Source of the DNA: Tritrichomonas musculus | Lineage: Eukaryota; Parabasalia; Tritrichomonadida; Tritrichomonadidae | Direction: 5' to 3' | Assembly (NCBI GenBank): GCA_039105265.1 | Contig: JAPFFF010000002.1 | Coordinates: forward strand, 2,976,001-3,040,000 | Length of the DNA: 64,000 nucleotides | Part shown: in pieces, positions 59,591-64,000 of the stretch | How the letters are laid out: the number at the start of each line of letters is the position of its first letter | Position numbering within the stretch: position 1 is the first letter of the stretch | Notes under the pieces: model-generated | Databases searched by the model: none | Told to the model about the DNA's origin: nothing | Seen by the model: the letters and a program-made list of their open reading frames with translations, nothing else | Position numbers and translations under genes: made by a program

Positions 59591-61774
59591 ATGTCGGAAG
59601 CTCAACCACAACAAAAACAACAAAAACAACCAAAACCAGTTCCAGAATTCGTTACCAAACGCCTCGAAGTATTTAACAGCCTCGAAGACAAAACCCCTAA
59701 ACCAGAAGAACATCCAATTAAAATTGTTCTCTTACCAAAAAATAACAAATCACCAGAAGCTACTGGCGAAGAAATCCAAGGAATAGCTGGCAAAACAACA
59801 CCAAAAGATATTTGGCTTGAAAAATGCAAAGATATTCCAGCTGTCACATGTGCTGTTGATGAAACATTATGGGATCTCCAAAGACCACTTGTTTCAGATT
59901 GCAAACTTACCTTCATTACATTTGAAGATGAACGTGGTAAGTCCGTTTTTTGGCATTCATCAGCTCACATTCTCGGTGCTGCAATTGAATTAGAATTCGG
60001 CCGTGAACTTGCCATTGGTCCAGCTCAAGAAAATGGTTTCTTCTATGACTTTGATCCGCATAACGAGAAAATTGGACCAGAACAAATTAAAGTTGTTCAA
60101 AAGCGATGTGAAGCTCTTTCAAAGAAAGCTGATTTTGAACGTAAAATGATCACAAGAGAACAAGCTCTTGAATTGTTCAGCTCAAACAAATATAAGCAAG
60201 AAATTTTAACAAAGAGAGTCGAGCCAGGTTCACTCGTTTCAGTTTATCGTACTGGCACATTTATCGATCTTTGCCGTGGTCCACATATTTCGAATGGAAA
60301 CATTGTAAAAGCTTGGAACGTTATCGATATTTCTGCAGCAATGTGGAATGGTAAAGCAGATCATCCACTCAGCCGTATTCGTGCAGTTACTTTCCCATCT
60401 CAAGCTGAACTTAAAGAATATAAGCACTTCCTTGAAGAGGCTGCAAAGCGAGATCATAGAAAGCTTGGTATTGATCATCAACTTTACTTCTTCCATGAAT
60501 GGAGCCCTGGTTGCGCTTTCTTCTATCCAGATGGATGCCATATTTACAACAAACTCATTGACATGATTCGTGAACAATATCATAAGCGTGGATATGTTGA
60601 AGTCATTACACCAAATCTTTACTATGATGATTTATTCAAGACATCAGGACACTGGGAACACTACCGTGATGATATGTTCCACTTTTCACTTGAAGAAGAT
60701 CGTGCATGTTTATCAGCTCAAGCTTCAGCACCAGCAAATGCTACACCAGGAGAACCACAAGCTGTTAATCCAGATGAACCATGCCAATGCTGTGCTCAAG
60801 CCTGCCGTGAAATGGGTCTTAAACCAATGAACTGCCCAGGTCACTGCCTTGTTTTCAGATCACGTGACAGAAGTTACAGAGAATTGCCAATCAGAATGGC
60901 AGAATTTGGTGTTCTTCACCGTCATGAAGCATCAGGTGCCTTATCAGGTCTTACCCGTGTTCGTCGTTTTGTTCAAGACGATTGCCATATCTTCGCCAGA
61001 CACGATCAAATCGGTCAAGAAATTGCTGACACACTTGATTTCATGCGTGAAGTTTATGGATACTTCAACATGCAACTTGAATTCACTTTATCTACAATCA
61101 ACATGAATAAATACATGGGTGACCTTAAAGTTTGGGAAGAAGCTACTGAACTCCTCAGAAAAGCTCTTCTTGAAGGTCATCATAAGTTTGTCGAAATGCC
61201 AGGTGAAGCTGCTTTCTACGGACCAAAGATCGACTGCCTTGCTAAAGATTGCCTTAACCGTCGCCATCAGCTTGCAACAATTCAACTCGATTTCCAATTA
61301 CCAGAAAAATTCAATTTGCAATACTTCGATAAAGAAAGAAAGCCACATCGTCCAGTTATGATTCACAGAGCCGTTCTCGGTTCAATTGAACGTTTCATGG
61401 GTGTCGCTGTTGAACACTTTTCAGCAAGATTCCCATTCTGGTTATCTCCACACCAAATTGTCCTCATCCCACAAAACATGTCAAAACCAGAACATCTTGA
61501 ACAATGCAAGAAATATTACAAGCAACTCTTCGATGAATGGTTCACAGTCACAATTGATGATTCTTCATCATCAATGGCAAAGAAGATTCAAACCGCAAGA
61601 GCAAATACTCTTGCTCATGCAATCATCGTTGTTGGTGATAAAGAATGCCAAGAAAACTGCGTTTCTGTCAGATGGTGGAATACACCTCAAAGCACTAAAA
61701 TTGAACCAGTTCCATTCGATCAATTCCTTGAACAGGTAAGAGAAATTAGAAAGAACAGAAAGCTTGAACACTAA
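59591..61774 (+). CDS. Threonyl-tRNA synthetase, cytosolic
   Basis: 727 residues, close to the usual eukaryotic length. A TGS-like region spans about 45-115. The editing domain starts with the HxxxH motif WHSSAHILGAAIE, with FYDFD and CRGPHISNG following. The class II catalytic core has KPMNCPGHCLVFRSR (Zn ligand C415), FGVLHRHEASGALSGLTRVRRFVQDDCHIF (motif 2 region, with a second Zn ligand His), and MIHRAVLGSIERF (motif 3, third His). The C-terminal anticodon-binding domain (about 620-727) has QIVLIPQN and HAIIVVGDKE. Before the KPMNCPGH motif lies an insert of about 35 residues with C398QCCAQAC405, which I do not know from other ThrRS. The N-terminus is Q/K/P-rich. It charges tRNA-Thr in the cytosol. 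Codon use is more biased than in the neighbours, as for a highly expressed gene. Confidence 0.96.
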   Translation: MSEAQPQQKQQKQPKPVPEFVTKRLEVFNSLEDKTPKPEEHPIKIVLLPKNNKSPEATGEEIQGIAGKTTPKDIWLEKCKDIPAVTCAVDETLWDLQRPLVSDCKLTFITFEDERGKSVFWHSSAHILGAAIELEFGRELAIGPAQENGFFYDFDPHNEKIGPEQIKVVQKRCEALSKKADFERKMITREQALELFSSNKYKQEILTKRVEPGSLVSVYRTGTFIDLCRGPHISNGNIVKAWNVIDISAAMWNGKADHPLSRIRAVTFPSQAELKEYKHFLEEAAKRDHRKLGIDHQLYFFHEWSPGCAFFYPDGCHIYNKLIDMIREQYHKRGYVEVITPNLYYDDLFKTSGHWEHYRDDMFHFSLEEDRACLSAQASAPANATPGEPQAVNPDEPCQCCAQACREMGLKPMNCPGHCLVFRSRDRSYRELPIRMAEFGVLHRHEASGALSGLTRVRRFVQDDCHIFARHDQIGQEIADTLDFMREVYGYFNMQLEFTLSTINMNKYMGDLKVWEEATELLRKALLEGHHKFVEMPGEAAFYGPKIDCLAKDCLNRRHQLATIQLDFQLPEKFNLQYFDKERKPHRPVMIHRAVLGSIERFMGVAVEHFSARFPFWLSPHQIVLIPQNMSKPEHLEQCKKYYKQLFDEWFTVTIDDSSSSMAKKIQTARANTLAHAIIVVGDKECQENCVSVRWWNTPQSTKIEPVPFDQFLEQVREIRKNRKLEH

Positions 61775-61993
61775 ATTGATTTAGATTTTTTTTTGATTTT
61801 TAAAATACAATTCTCAAAAGCAACTTTTTTTTTTTTTTTTTTTTTTTTTTTGTTTGTTTGTTTGTTTGAATAAATTTATAGTAATTGGACCATTACTAAA
61901 GTTTTATAACAAAAATTTTAAAACTTTGTTAACAAAGTTTGTATGCATTGAATTTTTGTGAAAATTATTTTATTCATATATAAATATTTAACC
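61775..61993. repeat. Short spacer with T27 and (TTTG)n microsatellite
   Basis: A T27 run (61825-61851) is followed by about four TTTG units to 61868. The 219-bp spacer separates two plus-strand genes. Confidence 0.8.
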
Positions 61994-64000
61994 ATGACGA
62001 TAAAAACTAAAGGCCAATTAATTGTAAACAGTGGAAAAATGCTCTCAGATGAGCAGCTCGCTCAACTCGAAGCAACAATTGATATATTATATAAGAGCGG
62101 GGATCATCCAGATCAAAAAACAATATTAAATTCTTATACAACTGACCCATTAAAAATACCAATTTTACAAAAAATTTTAGAAAATCCAAATCCTTCTGAT
62201 AATATGACTCATTTTGCGCTTACTTCTCTCAGGTCATTATTTGAAATTATTTATATTCAATGGAATCCAGATATATATTTTTCATTTCAAGACTGGTGTT
62301 TGCATCTTCTTTTCAATAAAGCTGATTTACTTAATGCGATGAATTTGGAAGCGTTTTGTAAACTATATGGGGTTCTTTTTTCATGTGGAATCCGAATAAT
62401 TCCAGATTTTCAATTTGTGTCAGATACCATTCAATTTTTTTTTGATAGCAGCAATATTACACATGTTCGAATCGGTCTCAATTTATGCACAAATATGATT
62501 TATTCATTAAATAAAATTAAAGACCATATATTTAATCGTCAACAAGCTATTAAAGAAAAAACAATATTAACATGTTATATCATAGGTAGCAGCGTCTTTA
62601 TTAATCGACAATTTTTTGATGATCAAAATGTTATCAGAGATGCAATAGTCTTATTAATTGCATGTTTATCATATGATGAAGATATTATCAAAGATACATC
62701 AATGATTTTTTTGCCAAGAACAGAGCAATGGAACGATCAACTTTCAAATACGAATTACTTATTAACAACTATTTCAAATTTTTATTTTGATAATGACTTT
62801 TCCGAAGAGTTACGAAAACCCATTCTAGATTTCATATTCTATCTTACTTCGATACGGCTTGATTATTCAATTCGTATAGAATACACCAATATCTTGACCA
62901 ATATTATCATCAAAATTCTTCAAATGAATCCCCTCGTCAATGATACAGAGAACATTGGAAGAATAAACTGCATTATATCAAAAATAAACTTCTCAATTAT
63001 TTCAAAGGACATTTCGTTAATTTCCTCATTTGATGAATTTATTTCAACCGTTTTTTTCTATACAAATCAATATTTTCAATTAGATTTCTTTATTTCAAAA
63101 ATAAACGAATTTTCGGTTTTATTGAATTTTTGGTCAAATATTTGTTCAAAAATACCTCAAAAAGTGGAAGAATTAACGGTCATTTCTCAAAATTTATATA
63201 ACATTTTGATTGAAGTCGCGTCAAATGGCCTAAATTTGTGTTCACAATTTAGCCTTCCTTTTATATCGTATATTTCATCATTTGTATATAAAATTGGCCT
63301 GAACAACGATAGAAACTTTTTCAAACAAATCTTCACAAATCATGAATTTTTTCAAAATGAGCTCTACGGGTGCTACGATGCTTACAAACGTGGCAATGAA
63401 AGTTGTGCTCCGTTATTGAGTGCACTTGAATTAAAAGTGACACAGTCAGCATTGATTGTATCGTCTCCGATCATCTGCAAGATGACAATTCCCGACGACT
63501 TTTTGAGAGGATTTTCAATGCTTTATTTGATCAACTTTTTCAGAGAGTCCTGTGAAAAAGTTACAAAAAAGCCGAGAGAAATGAATCCAAATAGCGGTTG
63601 CTTTGAATGCTTATTTCTTGAAAATGTGGTTACATTTTTGATCACGAAAATTGAGAGGGGAAGCAAGTACTTGGAGAAGTCTTACACATCTTTCGTCATC
63701 TTGAACAGCTCCATTAAACTGATCGAAGAGATGCACCCATTCTTCCTCAACAGGCTTCTCTTCATTGTCAAGAACTACCCGACTGACCATCCAATCGTTG
63801 AGACAATTTTCAGTTCAATTCTATCGTTCTATTCATTGAATTTGAATGACGTAACGATAGTCTACTTGTGCAGCACTTTCTTATACGGGTTCCTCTACAA
63901 GAGCAATAAAGAAAACAACTTCCAAATAAGGCAGTGGCCAATTAAGGCCAGAATTAAATTTCACAGAATTTTCAGTACTTTGATGTCAAACAGCATGACT
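61994..64000 (+). CDS. Exportin-7 (RanBP16/17)-like karyopherin, 5' part
   Basis: The frame is open from the ATG at 61994 to the window edge, 669 codons with no stop. The start 'SDEQLAQLEATIDILYKSGDHPDQKTILNSYTTDPLKIPILQKILENP' parallels exportin-7 '[48 protein letters not shown]', and LNFWSNICSKIPQKVEE parallels LSLWQRLAASVPYVK. The rest is HEAT-type helices. Family members carry cargo through nuclear pores under RanGTP control and are about 1,080 residues, so about 60% is present here. The last 400 bp are GC-richer than the first part. It lies 219 bp downstream of ThrRS on the same strand. The karyopherin family is likely; the exportin-7 subtype is an inference from the N-terminus. Confidence 0.7.
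   Translation, partial: MTIKTKGQLIVNSGKMLSDEQLAQLEATIDILYKSGDHPDQKTILNSYTTDPLKIPILQKILENPNPSDNMTHFALTSLRSLFEIIYIQWNPDIYFSFQDWCLHLLFNKADLLNAMNLEAFCKLYGVLFSCGIRIIPDFQFVSDTIQFFFDSSNITHVRIGLNLCTNMIYSLNKIKDHIFNRQQAIKEKTILTCYIIGSSVFINRQFFDDQNVIRDAIVLLIACLSYDEDIIKDTSMIFLPRTEQWNDQLSNTNYLLTTISNFYFDNDFSEELRKPILDFIFYLTSIRLDYSIRIEYTNILTNIIIKILQMNPLVNDTENIGRINCIISKINFSIISKDISLISSFDEFISTVFFYTNQYFQLDFFISKINEFSVLLNFWSNICSKIPQKVEELTVISQNLYNILIEVASNGLNLCSQFSLPFISYISSFVYKIGLNNDRNFFKQIFTNHEFFQNELYGCYDAYKRGNESCAPLLSALELKVTQSALIVSSPIICKMTIPDDFLRGFSMLYLINFFRESCEKVTKKPREMNPNSGCFECLFLENVVTFLITKIERGSKYLEKSYTSFVILNSSIKLIEEMHPFFLNRLLFIVKNYPTDHPIVETIFSSILSFYSLNLNDVTIVYLCSTFLYGFLYKSNKENNFQIRQWPIKARIKFHRIFSTLMSNSMT

Overview
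The window looks like nuclear DNA of a trichomonad protist, most likely a Tritrichomonas-type parabasalid. It is very A+T rich. Its genes are almost all single uninterrupted reading frames on both strands. It carries eukaryotic housekeeping genes: Arf-GEF, SAPS phosphatase subunit, NOT1, Polo kinase, RecQ4-like protein, threonyl-tRNA synthetase and exportin-7-like. It also carries the ankyrin and surface proteins with C-terminal membrane anchors that are abundant in trichomonads, and many non-autonomous mobile elements between genes. The species call is inference.

Layout. 1-6832 is a GC-rich satellite of 56 exact 122-bp units, each a dimer of two related 61-bp monomers, running off the left edge. 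7.4-12.5 kb is a large Arf-GEF (Sec7 protein) split by a long acidic low-complexity insert. 13.1-15.0 kb is a surface protein. 15.1-16.9 kb holds decayed genes, one with an HxxxDG acyltransferase motif. 17.56-19.18 kb is a TIR element that abuts a broken ankyrin gene (19.2-22.2 kb), which itself carries a 90-bp hairpin insertion. 22.7-29.2 kb holds a small membrane protein, a SAPS protein and a divergent pair of unrecognised genes.

The centrepiece is 29.4-40.2 kb: an intact tRNA-Ala(TGC) gene followed directly by a full-length LINE of about 10.6 kb. It has one uninterrupted 3,496-codon ORF: minisatellite-derived N-terminus, Myb repeats, three C2H2 fingers, reverse transcriptase with YADD, CCHC knuckle and a PD-(D/E)XK (restriction-like) endonuclease. 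The element is bounded by a 33-bp target-site duplication (32/33 identical) that starts inside the T-loop of the tRNA and runs past its Pol III terminator. It therefore looks like a site-specific retrotransposon aimed at the 3' end of a tRNA-Ala gene, leaving the upstream tRNA whole.

40.2-43.0 kb is repeat-bearing intergenic DNA. Then come NOT1 (minus), a RING-H2 protein (plus), a two-repeat Myb protein (minus), and a 4-kb gene-free stretch with a 248-bp near-perfect inverted repeat and a 1.97-kb element with an 8-bp TSD. After these are a Polo-like kinase (minus), a RecQ4-like protein whose helicase motifs have been lost (minus), a 559-bp MITE-like element, threonyl-tRNA synthetase (plus), and the start of an exportin-7-like gene (plus) cut by the right edge. 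The genes do not form a pathway. The coherent system here is the LINE and its tRNA target.
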